DNA of 7,737 nucleotides, taken from positions 1 through 7,737 of the forward strand of contig CAKZNU010000153.1 in assembly GCA_937132175.1 (NCBI GenBank), in the 5' to 3' direction. Below, piece by piece: positions 1-5,820 of the stretch (position 1 is the stretch's first letter; every line of letters begins with the position of its first letter). Both the position numbers and the translations under genes were made by a program. Origin of the DNA: an uncultured euryarchaeote. Lineage in GTDB: Archaea; Nanohalarchaeota; Nanosalinia; Nanosalinales; Nanosalinaceae. Below the pieces are notes generated by a model. It did no database searches and was not told the origin of the DNA. It saw nothing but the letters and a program-made list of their open reading frames with translations.

Positions 1-293
1 CACAAGATTATCAGGTTATAGAAACTCTCGGCGAGTTTTTCTCCAACCCGGAAAAAACTATGATCTATGCCTCTGACATGGATAAGGATAGACTGGTTGA
101 GGCACTTGAGTATATTGATGTGGAGTCCGGTATCGTGATTCTTGAGGGTCCTGATCCGGAAGTTATAGAGGCTGCACTGAGATCTGGCTTCAGGAAGTTT
201 GGAACCTCCGAGGATCTCCACAAGCTCAAGCTGGCTGTTGCACGTCAGGAGAGAAGAATCATGCTTGATGCAGCAACCGGCTTTGACTCGTAA
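1..293 (+). CDS. 3' end of an unrecognised protein-coding gene
   Basis: The frame is open from the left edge (first full codon at base 3) to a TAA at 291-293, giving 96 visible C-terminal residues. The ATG at base 60 is probably internal, because the frame upstream of it is open and reads like the same acidic, soluble protein. The visible part has a charged helical stretch, then the segment GIVILEGPDPEVIEAAL, then a Lys/Arg-rich helical tail (about the last 35 residues). There are no cysteines, membrane segments or recognisable catalytic motifs. I do not recognise the family. The gene ends 25 bp before dph2 on the same strand, so the two may be co-transcribed, although a TATA-like stretch overlaps its stop codon. 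The start and true length lie outside the window. Confidence 0.75.
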   Translation, partial: QDYQVIETLGEFFSNPEKTMIYASDMDKDRLVEALEYIDVESGIVILEGPDPEVIEAALRSGFRKFGTSEDLHKLKLAVARQERRIMLDAATGFDS

Positions 294-296
294 AAG
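290..296 (+). promoter_or_regulatory. weak TATA-like element before dph2
   Basis: GTAAAAG is centred about 26 nt before the dph2 ATG, the distance expected for a leaderless archaeal transcript. It overlaps the stop codon of the upstream gene. The match is weak, and a GGGAG at 302-306 (12 nt before the ATG) is an alternative initiation signal on a longer mRNA. Confidence 0.3.
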
Positions 297-318
297 ACTT
301 CGGGAGCTATAAAGCTAC

Positions 319-1335
319 ATGGAAACTGAAAACGTCAGACGACAAGAGGACGAGGACAGAAGCAAGTTTAACTACGAGGAGTTTGAGCAGGTCCTTGAAG
401 AGATAAAGAAGAAAGACTACGATAAGGTCGGGCTTCAGGGGCCTGACGGCATCAAGAAACAGATTGTTGATTATGCAAGCCAGCTGGAGGATGAGGGCCT
501 TGAAACTGTCATTATAGGTGCTTCGACGTTCGGAGCCTGTGGAATAGCCGATGAAAAGGCTGAACGCATGGGTGCAGACGCCCTGATCCACGTCGGGCAT
601 ACACGTTTCCTGCACCCTGAAGGCGATGACATGGATGACCTCAACGTATATTACCTGCCCTACAGAGAGGACAGGGACCTGATGGGAGTCCTCAGGGAAC
701 ACTACGGAGAGATCGAGGAGGATACTATCGGTCTCGTAGGTGTCACCCAGTATATGGACCGTGCCGAGAGAGCCAGAGAGTTCCTCAGGGACAAAGGCTA
801 TGAGGTTGTGGAGGGCACCACCGGCCTCAGGACGACAGAGCCTGGACAGGTGCTTGGATGTGACGCCGGTGCCGCACACAACATAGCAGAAAAGGTAGAT
901 GCCTTCGTCTTCCTAGGATCAGGACACTTCCACCCTTCACAGGTATCGGAGACCGGTAAAAAGGTCTATGTGGTCGATCCCTACGAGGAACATATCTGGA
1001 TCGAGCCACCGAACTCTCTGGACGATGAGATGCAGGCGGAGTACGCCCGGGTCATCAAGTACAAGGACGAAAAGAAATGGGGTATCGTCACTTCATCAAA
1101 AAAGGGACAGAACTACAGACAGATGGTTCAGATAGCCAAGGAAAAGCTTGAGGCACACGGTAAAGACGTCTACGTCTTCGTCGAGGACCGTATCTTTGAA
1201 CCGGACTACAAGGGCTTCGGCATCGACATCTTCGTAAACTGTGCCTGTCCACGTATGACAAAGGACTGGCAGGACCTGGCCTTCGTCTCAACAGACGCAC
1301 TCGACATGCTGGATGAGGTAGATATCAAGCACTAG
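319..1335 (+). CDS. dph2: Dph2, 2-(3-amino-3-carboxypropyl)histidine synthase (diphthamide synthesis)
   Basis: Dph2 performs the first step of diphthamide synthesis. It is a non-canonical [4Fe-4S] radical-SAM-type enzyme that moves the 3-amino-3-carboxypropyl group of S-adenosylmethionine onto a histidine of elongation factor 2, in the cytoplasm. The 338-residue length fits the archaeal family. The three cluster cysteines, one per repeat domain, are visible: Cys74 in FGACGIAD, Cys181 in LGCDAG and Cys310 in NCACPRM (Cys308 lies two residues earlier and is probably not the ligand). The opening LQGPDG (39-44) and the segment FVFLGSGHFHP (197-206) are also typical. The first 16 or so residues form a charged extension ahead of the conserved core; I kept the first ATG because no better in-frame start is evident. 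The gene ends 7 bp from the convergent nucleotidyltransferase gene. Family knowledge plus motif reading makes this call secure. Confidence 0.95.
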   Translation: METENVRRQEDEDRSKFNYEEFEQVLEEIKKKDYDKVGLQGPDGIKKQIVDYASQLEDEGLETVIIGASTFGACGIADEKAERMGADALIHVGHTRFLHPEGDDMDDLNVYYLPYREDRDLMGVLREHYGEIEEDTIGLVGVTQYMDRAERAREFLRDKGYEVVEGTTGLRTTEPGQVLGCDAGAAHNIAEKVDAFVFLGSGHFHPSQVSETGKKVYVVDPYEEHIWIEPPNSLDDEMQAEYARVIKYKDEKKWGIVTSSKKGQNYRQMVQIAKEKLEAHGKDVYVFVEDRIFEPDYKGFGIDIFVNCACPRMTKDWQDLAFVSTDALDMLDEVDIKH

Positions 1336-1342
1336 ATCTTTT

Positions 1343-1990
1343 CTAGAACTCGTCCATGAACTGGTCTCTTCTGGCCGCGTCAAAATCTGTTGGGATGACG
1401 AACTCGTCCTTCCATTCATCTGTAACGTAGCTCGGGTAAGAACTCTCGAGTAAACTGTCAGCGAGTCTCTTGTGGTACCTGTCTTTCGCCCTCTTTGATC
1501 CTTCCTTGGTGTCCATGAATGTTGTCAGGGTGATGACCCTGAGGTCAATGTGGTCCATGCCCAGATCGTCACCCAGCTCGTTGCCGAGTTCTGCCCTGAG
1601 CTGCCACTCGATGTCTGTGTTGTCCATCCTTGTCATCACGTCGATCACAGGTCCCTCGGAAAGCTCGCCCTGGTGTACGTCCCAGCTGGAGATCGATTCC
1701 GGCAGGGGGTCCCTGTCTTCTCCGAGCCTGTATGCGCCGCCTCCGAACCTCCTGTCCTCAAACCTCGTTCCGTATGGTGTCTGGGCCATCGCGTCCACGA
1801 AGTCGTCGTCGGTCATGTACAGGTCCAGGTCGGTCACAGGGAAGGGCTCTTCGCCGGTCATCTCCTTCACGCGGTAGGCCAGAGAGCCGGAACCTATTAC
1901 GAGACCTGAGGACTTGGGAAGCCCGTACTCCTGGGCCTCCGTGTCAAACTGTTCCAGATAATCCGTCATGTCCTCAGTGTCGCCTATCAT
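1343..1990 (-). CDS. nucleotidyltransferase-fold protein, copy 1 of a tandem pair
   Basis: This 215-residue acidic protein has the signature of the minimal nucleotidyltransferase fold (the superfamily of AbiEii and MNT-type enzymes). It has the glycine motif GSGSLAY (33-39), a first metal-binding pair Asp54-x-Asp56 in TDLDLY, and a third acidic residue, Asp117 in VIDVMT. A basic helix follows, with Lys162, Arg167 and Lys169-Asp170, resembling the C-terminal K...R.KD pattern of AbiEii-like proteins. It is a clear paralogue of the next gene upstream (2034-2585), sharing YGxRxxDRRFxGGxYxLG and EWQLxAxL blocks, but has about 35 extra C-terminal residues. The ATG is preceded by a good GGTGA Shine-Dalgarno site and by an in-frame TGA two codons upstream, which fixes the start. 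It is probably the second gene of an operon. No HEPN, AbiEi or other usual partner is adjacent, so function (tRNA or protein nucleotidylation, toxin, or housekeeping) is unknown. Confidence 0.8.
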   Translation of the reverse strand: MIGDTEDMTDYLEQFDTEAQEYGLPKSSGLVIGSGSLAYRVKEMTGEEPFPVTDLDLYMTDDDFVDAMAQTPYGTRFEDRRFGGGAYRLGEDRDPLPESISSWDVHQGELSEGPVIDVMTRMDNTDIEWQLRAELGNELGDDLGMDHIDLRVITLTTFMDTKEGSKRAKDRYHKRLADSLLESSYPSYVTDEWKDEFVIPTDFDAARRDQFMDEF

Positions 1991-1996
1991 GTTTCT

Positions 1997-2001
1997 TCAC
2001 C
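1997..2001 (-). promoter_or_regulatory. Shine-Dalgarno site GGTGA
   Basis: GGTGA on the minus strand lies 6 nt before the ATG at 1990. It decides the start of nucleotidyltransferase copy 1. No TATA-like box lies at the leaderless distance from this ATG, which fits translation from within a two-gene transcript. Confidence 0.65.
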
Positions 2002-2033
2002 TTGTGTAGAGTTAGATCCTCCGTTTTTTCTGA

Positions 2034-2585
2034 TTACTTGTTGCCGATCAAAAGCTTCGCCATATCTATGTGCTCCTCGTCCTGATCCCTTTCCGCATAC
2101 TCTTTCGTGGTCAGGTATGTTGATAGAGGAATAACTCTTATATCGTTCTCAACTCCGTCGATTCTGTGGCCTTCACCGTTGTTCAAATCCGCTTTGAGCT
2201 GCCACTCGACCTGTGGGTTATAGTGGATGGTCATCATGTCCACGTTCTTGCAGTCTGAGAATTCTCCTGTGGAGATATCCCAGTTGTCGATTCCATCCTC
2301 CAGCTCTTCACGTTCATCGCCGAGCTGATAGATTCCTCCGTTGAAGCGCCTGTCTGGAGTTCTAGCACCGTATGAAGTGTCAGCTGCCCTACTGACATCT
2401 TCATCAGTTGCGAAAACGTCGATATCCTTCATATCGAAGTCGATGTTCCTCCCGTTATCCTCCATGTGGTAAGCTAGGGCTCCCGAGCCAAGGATCAGGC
2501 CGCTAAAATCGTAGATACCTTCATCTGTAAGTTCATCGTCGAACTGCCTCACGTGATCCTCGAACTCGTCGTAGGACTCGAACAT
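2034..2585 (-). CDS. nucleotidyltransferase-fold protein, copy 2 of a tandem pair
   Basis: This 183-residue acidic protein is paralogous to the 1343-1990 product over nearly its whole length. The presumed catalytic residues are all kept: GSGALAY (33-39), Asp54-x-Asp56 in KDIDVF, and Asp116 in NVDMMT. The conserved middle has YGAR, DRRFNGG and EWQLKADL, and the strand DIRVIPLSTYL (148-158) leads into Lys161 and a charged C-terminal helix that ends shortly after. The intact metal-site residues suggest active nucleotidyl transfer rather than decay. It is probably the first gene of the pair, 43 nt upstream of copy 1. An AT-rich TATA-like stretch is centred about 26 nt before the ATG and no Shine-Dalgarno site is present, so the mRNA is probably leaderless. 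The substrate is unknown. The family assignment rests on motif spacing, not a search. Confidence 0.8.
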   Translation of the reverse strand: MFESYDEFEDHVRQFDDELTDEGIYDFSGLILGSGALAYHMEDNGRNIDFDMKDIDVFATDEDVSRAADTSYGARTPDRRFNGGIYQLGDEREELEDGIDNWDISTGEFSDCKNVDMMTIHYNPQVEWQLKADLNNGEGHRIDGVENDIRVIPLSTYLTTKEYAERDQDEEHIDMAKLLIGNK

Positions 2586-2588
2586 ATG

Positions 2589-2608
2589 TTGTTATCTGTT
2601 AGTAACAA
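2589..2608. promoter_or_regulatory. inverted repeat TTGTTA-N8-TAACAA, candidate operator
   Basis: Perfect 6-bp arms with an 8-bp spacer sit between the TATA-like box (2607-2616) and the ATG of nucleotidyltransferase copy 2. A second perfect palindrome, AACATATGTT (2581-2590), covers the start codon itself. This is the usual place for a repressor site on an archaeal promoter. The role is inferred from position only. Confidence 0.35.
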
Positions 2609-2616
2609 TTAAAAAA
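2607..2616 (-). promoter_or_regulatory. TATA-like box of the nucleotidyltransferase pair
   Basis: TTTTTTAATT on the minus strand is centred about 26 nt before the ATG at 2585, the spacing expected for a leaderless transcript. Its T6 half also lies in the terminator zone of the upstream oxidoreductase gene. Confidence 0.5.
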
Positions 2617-2653
2617 GGGGGTGTTTTTTTCTCTGAATAACTTAAAAATTCAG
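2611..2653 (-). terminator. hairpin plus T-tract terminator of the oxidoreductase gene
   Basis: Just after the stop codon at 2658, the minus strand has CTGAAT and ATTCAG arms (2648-2653 and 2633-2638) around a T-rich 9-nt loop, then a CCCCC-T6 run at 2611-2620. Oligo-T tracts are the main terminators in archaea, and the short stem may help. It separates the oxidoreductase from the nucleotidyltransferase pair. Confidence 0.5.
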
Positions 2654-2657
2654 TTCT

Positions 2658-3878
2658 TCACTCCCAGAACTCTTTCTCCAGCAGCCTCTTCCTGTCCTCG
2701 AATCTCTCCTTCTCTTCGATCATCTCCTTGATCTCTTCCTGTCCCTTTGTGTATCCTATCATTACTGCTCCAACCAGTCTGTCGCCGTCGAACAGGAGTC
2801 TGCGGTACTCGTCTTCGTTGTACTTGCGTGAGACAGGTTCTCCGTTCCAGTCTCCGACCGCAAGGAACTGAACGTCGAAGTGTCCCACGCCGTAGGTATT
2901 TACGTAGGTGAACTCTTCTTGGTTTCCGGCCATGTTCTCCGCCGCGGCCTCTCCCATTTCGCCGCTGTGATCCCAGGAGCCGTTGACGGTGGGACGTTCG
3001 AAGACCGGTGACTCGTACTCAACCATGTTCCCCGCGGCGTAGATGTCAGGATCGGAGGTCTGTAGGTACTCATCGGTCTTGATCATTCCGTGGTCGTTTT
3101 TCTCGACATCCACAAAGTCTGCGTTCGGTGTCTGCCCGATCGCGACTGCTACTGAGTCAATGTTCTCAATAGAGTTTCCGTCTATACTCTTGTTTTCCGA
3201 GCTTAACGTTACTCGGGTAACCTGATCTTCGCCTGGGTGACTGAATAACTCGTCGACCTCGGTATCTGTCAGTATCTCTACACCTTTCTCCTCCATCTTT
3301 CTCTGCATTATCTCTGCGCCTTCAGCGTCGAGTCCGCGGTGCCACCAGTTTCCCTCTCTGATCAGATAATACGTCTCGGCATCGTTTTCCGCGTACGCCA
3401 CGGCCAGGTCTATGCCAAGAAGTCCTCCGCCGATAACTACCGCCTTGTCTGCATCCTCGGCACTTTTCTTGATCTCTGAGGCATCCCTCATCGTCCACAT
3501 ATACTCGATGTTTTCGAAGCCCTCGTCGAACGGAAGTCTGCGAGGTGAGCCCCCTGAAGCTACCAGAAGCTTCTCGTAATCGATCTCTTCCCCGTCATCT
3601 GTCTCTACGGTCTTTGAGTCCTCATCTACGTCAGTTACCTCTGTCTCCAGTTCCAGATCGATATCTCTGTCTTCGTACCAGCTTTCGTCATGGACCTGTG
3701 TGTACTGTTTCGGCAGCGTTCCCTTCATGAAGTTTTTCAGCATTATCCGGTTGTACAGGGGCTCGGATTCATCAGTCAGAACCTTAATATCCGCGTCTTC
3801 ATCTTCCTCTCTCAGGGTCTCTGCAGCTGTTGCACCTGCGTTCCCGTCACCTATAACAACGTACTTTGTATCTGTCAT
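2658..3878 (-). CDS. FAD-dependent NAD(P)H oxidoreductase (rubredoxin reductase/NirB-like)
   Basis: A cytoplasmic flavoprotein of the pyridine nucleotide-disulfide oxidoreductase superfamily, 406 residues from the chosen start. The FAD-binding Rossmann motif VVIGDGNAG (7-15) is at the N-terminus, followed by PLYNRIML (40-47), typical of the rubredoxin-reductase/NirB branch. The NAD(P)-binding Rossmann motif VVIGGGLLG is at 147-155, AIGQTPN at 246-252, and the second FAD segment DIYAAGNMVE at 278-287. There is no CxxC or other redox-active cysteine pair, so it is not a disulfide reductase of the lipoamide type. The last segment usually reads AAGD; here Asp is Asn284. A C-terminal domain (from about 320) ends in a charged helix. 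The reading frame can be extended to an ATG at 3941, but that start would lie inside the divergent exporter gene and place its promoter within the coding region, so I use 3878. The electron acceptor cannot be read from the sequence. Confidence 0.88.
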   Translation of the reverse strand: MTDTKYVVIGDGNAGATAAETLREEDEDADIKVLTDESEPLYNRIMLKNFMKGTLPKQYTQVHDESWYEDRDIDLELETEVTDVDEDSKTVETDDGEEIDYEKLLVASGGSPRRLPFDEGFENIEYMWTMRDASEIKKSAEDADKAVVIGGGLLGIDLAVAYAENDAETYYLIREGNWWHRGLDAEGAEIMQRKMEEKGVEILTDTEVDELFSHPGEDQVTRVTLSSENKSIDGNSIENIDSVAVAIGQTPNADFVDVEKNDHGMIKTDEYLQTSDPDIYAAGNMVEYESPVFERPTVNGSWDHSGEMGEAAAENMAGNQEEFTYVNTYGVGHFDVQFLAVGDWNGEPVSRKYNEDEYRRLLFDGDRLVGAVMIGYTKGQEEIKEMIEEKERFEDRKRLLEKEFWE

Positions 3879-3897
3879 AAAGATACATGAGCCTTTA

Positions 3898-3909
3898 GTG
3901 TTTAAACAC
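3898..3909. promoter_or_regulatory. palindromic shared TATA box of a divergent leaderless promoter
   Basis: GTGTTTAAACAC is a perfect 12-bp palindrome. Its centre (3903.5) is exactly 25.5 bp from the A of the ATG at 3929 on the plus strand and 25.5 bp from the A of the ATG at 3878 on the minus strand. One TTTAAA core is therefore at leaderless-promoter distance for both genes. It supports both start calls and suggests that TBP can nucleate transcription either way from one site. Confidence 0.65.
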
Positions 3910-3928
3910 GTAAGGTTAAGTTCAACGT

Positions 3929-4675
3929 ATGGAGGCTTCACTTTTCGTGTCTGCGGCGGTCCTGGGTGGAGCGGTGAAAGGCTTCACAGGCTTCGGTTAC
4001 GCGCTTGTAGCTACATCCTTCCTGTCTCTGTACCTGGATCCTGGTCGTGCGGTAGCGGTTATGATTGTCCCTATGTTTGCTGCCAACCTGGACCTGCTCG
4101 TAGAATCCGGTGTACGGAACTCCATGAGGAAGTTACTTGAGTTCCGCAGCCTGATGATCGGTCTCTTCCCGGGAGTGGTACTTGGGATGATGGGCGCGGC
4201 CGCAGTCCCTGAGAAGCTTCTTAGAGTGGTTATAGGAGCCTTCGCAATCGGTTTTACTCTTTCGAGAGCCGGTGTCCTCTCGGAGTACTTTGAGAGCTTC
4301 AGGAAAGTTTGTTTCCGGCCCTATGAGAGTGTTATAGGCGCAGGATCAGGCCTGATCTATGGATCGATGAACATCGGCTTGCCATTCGTCACCTACCTGA
4401 AGAGCCGTGATATGCCGGAAGAACAGTTCAGGTCGGTTCTGGCGGCGACAGTTCTGATAGGGTCTCTGATCCGGATACCTCTGGCCTCGGGAACAGGTCT
4501 TTACAGCTCTACGGGAGATCTCGTTCTTTCCCTGGCGATCTCAGTGCCTGCAGTAGCATCGGTCTCTCTTGCTTCGAGGCTTTCCGCGAAAGTACCGAGT
4601 CGGTTGTCCAGGAAGGTTTCGCTTGCGCTCATAGCTGCTGTAGGACTCAGGCTCCTGACATCCCTTACAGTTTAA
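3929..4675 (+). CDS. TauE/SafE-family membrane exporter (sulfite/organic anion type)
   Basis: An integral membrane protein of 248 residues, the usual size for the TauE/SafE (formerly DUF81) family, whose members are proposed to export sulfite, sulfoacetate or related anions. The family's two-fold repeat is visible. The first half begins GGAVKGFTGFGYAL (13-26), with the glycine-rich GFTGFG signature, and the second begins GAGSGLIYGSMNIGLP (137-152). About seven to eight hydrophobic segments can be drawn: near 5-35, 40-58, 73-92, 97-116, 134-156, 168-188, 197-216 and 228-246. The composition is neutral to basic, as expected for a membrane protein, unlike its acidic neighbours. It shares its promoter with the divergent flavoprotein, so both may answer to the same signal, possibly sulfur- or redox-related. 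The substrate is not determinable here. The first ATG is fixed by the TATA spacing. Confidence 0.9.
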   Translation: MEASLFVSAAVLGGAVKGFTGFGYALVATSFLSLYLDPGRAVAVMIVPMFAANLDLLVESGVRNSMRKLLEFRSLMIGLFPGVVLGMMGAAAVPEKLLRVVIGAFAIGFTLSRAGVLSEYFESFRKVCFRPYESVIGAGSGLIYGSMNIGLPFVTYLKSRDMPEEQFRSVLAATVLIGSLIRIPLASGTGLYSSTGDLVLSLAISVPAVASVSLASRLSAKVPSRLSRKVSLALIAAVGLRLLTSLTV

Positions 4676-4678
4676 AAG
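4671..4678 (+). promoter_or_regulatory. TATA box of tRNA-Asp overlapping the exporter stop codon
   Basis: TTTAAAAG lies 28-35 nt before the 5' end of the tRNA and contains the TAA stop (4673-4675) of the exporter gene. The spacing predicts a start a few nucleotides before the mature tRNA end. Confidence 0.5.
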
Positions 4679-4705
4679 AATTCACAGAGTATTCAGGATT
4701 CACAA

Positions 4706-4780
4706 GCGGTGCTGGTGTAGGCTGGCCGATCATTTCACCCTGTCACGGTGAAGACCCGGGTTCAAATCCCGGGCACCGCG
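4706..4780 (+). tRNA. tRNA-Asp (anticodon GUC)
   Basis: A full cloverleaf can be drawn by hand. The acceptor stem pairs GCGGTGC (4706-4712) with GCACCGC (4773-4779), followed by discriminator G4780, as expected for tRNA-Asp. The D arm uses G10-U25, U11-A24 and G12-C23, with the GG of the D loop at 4724-4725. The anticodon stem TCACC/GGTGA (4735-4739, 4747-4751) holds the loop CTGTCAC with anticodon GTC at 4742-4744. The T arm is CCGGG-TTCAAAT-CCCGG (4756-4772). There is no intron and no encoded CCA, so CCA is added after transcription. Confidence 0.95.
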
Positions 4781-4790
4781 AAACTTCTAA

Positions 4791-4795
4791 GAGGG
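4791..4795 (+). promoter_or_regulatory. Shine-Dalgarno-like GAGGG
   Basis: GAGGG is 8 nt before the ATG at 4804. The leaderless TATA position for that ATG would fall inside the tRNA, so this site supports translation from a transcript that starts at or upstream of the tRNA. Confidence 0.45.
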
Positions 4796-4803
4796 ACTAA
4801 AGG

Positions 4804-5178
4804 ATGGCAGACGAGATCTCATACGCAGCCAGGTACGGAGCAGAGTTTACCACGGCGTTCGTACTTGGGTACATATCGGGATATGGCCGGGACGAGTTCG
4901 TAGGCAGGCCGGAAAACACCAAATGCTGGGAGGATATCAGGGAGAAGTATCCTCTGGAGAATGACTACAGTTCCGATATGTTTTCGTACCTTGCCGACAA
5001 CAGCTCAAGGAAGAACGAGGCCCTGAAGGTTCTAACAGCCTCAATGTCTTACCCTGTCACAGAGCTGGCATTTACAGATCTTGATCCCGAAGACCAGGCG
5101 ATCATCTTCTCCGGCTTTTACGCAGGTTTTACTGCACAGGAGGCAGACTGGAAGGATATACGAGAGGTCCTTTCATGA
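4804..5178 (+). CDS. small acidic protein of unknown function
   Basis: A 124-residue protein that I do not recognise. It is acidic overall, with two short hydrophobic glycine-spaced segments, FVLGYISGY (19-27) and FSGFYAGF (102-109). Each is followed by a tryptophan motif: CWEDIRE (41-47) and DWKDIRE (115-121). This looks like an internal duplication with the middle region (50-98) between the copies. The hydrophobic stretches are too short and too broken by Gly and charge for confident membrane segments; buried helices are likelier. There is one cysteine (Cys41) and no catalytic motif. It starts 23 nt after tRNA-Asp, with a GAGGG site upstream, and ends 36 nt before cytidylate kinase, so it may share a transcript with the tRNA or with the kinase. 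The coding call rests on ORF length, codon composition and the Shine-Dalgarno site. Confidence 0.7.
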   Translation: MADEISYAARYGAEFTTAFVLGYISGYGRDEFVGRPENTKCWEDIREKYPLENDYSSDMFSYLADNSSRKNEALKVLTASMSYPVTELAFTDLDPEDQAIIFSGFYAGFTAQEADWKDIREVLS

Positions 5179-5182
5179 ACTA

Positions 5183-5193
5183 ATATCAAAAAG
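5183..5193 (+). promoter_or_regulatory. weak TATA-like element before cytidylate kinase
   Basis: An A-rich ATATCAAAAAG is centred about 27 nt before the ATG at 5215, and no Shine-Dalgarno site is seen. This fits a leaderless start for the kinase-archease pair, but the match is weak. Confidence 0.3.
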
Positions 5194-5214
5194 ATGTGAG
5201 TCCGAAAAACAGAT

Positions 5215-5820
5215 ATGGAAAGCTATGTGAAGGAGTTTCAGGGGAAACACGAGAAAGAGTCTGAGATCGTGGTCACGATTGATGGACCTTCCGGAGCTGG
5301 AAAAGGTACTGCAGCAGACTTTGTATCGAAGAAGCTGGCGGTGACACATTTCTCGGCCTCAGATGTCTTTTACAGTATCGCGGAGGACCGTGGAATCTCC
5401 CATGTAGAGCTTGCGGAGAAGGCGGATAAGTCGGTTGACCTGGAGGTAGATCGCAGAACCCTGGAGAGAGGTCTTTCCTCGAACTGTGTAATAGACTCCA
5501 GGATTGCGTCCTGGGTTCTCGGTGACTACGCCGATCTCAGGATTCATCTGACCGCGGATCTGGAGGAAAGAGCCAGGAGAATAGCGAAACGTGAAGACGT
5601 TGATCTGGAGGAGGCTCGCGAGGAAACCGAGAAAAGAGATGAGGAGAACACGGAGAGATACATGGATTACTACGGTGTAGAGACCTCGGATCTTGGAATA
5701 TACCATCTGGTTCTTGACAACACCAAGCTCTCTATTCAGGCACAGGAAGAGATACTTGGAACTGTGCTCCGGGAGAGGTTTGGTGAAAGAGTAAAAGAGG
5801 TCGAATCCATGAGGGAATGA
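5215..5820 (+). CDS. cmk: archaeal-type cytidylate kinase (CMP kinase)
   Basis: This enzyme phosphorylates CMP or dCMP with ATP to the diphosphate, in cytoplasmic pyrimidine nucleotide salvage. The Walker A loop GPSGAGKGT is at 24-32. The family's NMP-binding region follows with FSASDVF (46-52), then DSRIASW (94-100) and ADLRIHL (106-112). The LID arginines are in RARRIAKRED (119-128), and the C-terminal signature ERYMDYYGVE with GIYHLVLDN closes the core (147-169). This order matches the archaeal cytidylate kinase subfamily, not bacterial Cmk or adenylate kinase. At 201 residues it is a little longer than usual because of about 17 charged residues before the P-loop strand and a 25-30-residue tail. 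No other in-frame ATG lies ahead of the P-loop. Its stop overlaps the archease start by ATGA, so the two are translationally coupled. Confidence 0.9.
   Translation: MESYVKEFQGKHEKESEIVVTIDGPSGAGKGTAADFVSKKLAVTHFSASDVFYSIAEDRGISHVELAEKADKSVDLEVDRRTLERGLSSNCVIDSRIASWVLGDYADLRIHLTADLEERARRIAKREDVDLEEAREETEKRDEENTERYMDYYGVETSDLGIYHLVLDNTKLSIQAQEEILGTVLRERFGERVKEVESMRE

Noticed and set aside
307..879. 190-residue open frame antisense to dph2
   Set aside because: It lies wholly opposite a secure gene, is rich in hydrophobic runs typical of reverse-complemented acidic codons, and has no supporting motif or start signal.
1332..1346. Possible bidirectional terminator between dph2 and nucleotidyltransferase copy 1
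   Set aside because: The CTAG-rich 7-bp gap has only a TTTT tract and no convincing stem, so the two 3' ends probably overlap instead.
1470..2085. Three overlapping plus-strand open frames (135, 119 and 151 residues) opposite the nucleotidyltransferase genes
   Set aside because: They overlap each other and the minus-strand genes, have Arg/Ser/Pro-rich low-complexity composition, and unlike the minus-strand frames show no conserved motif.
3879..3941. N-terminal 21-residue extension of the flavoprotein to an ATG at 3941
   Set aside because: It would overlap the divergent exporter gene and include the palindromic promoter; the extension is not acidic and precedes a typical FAD-domain start.
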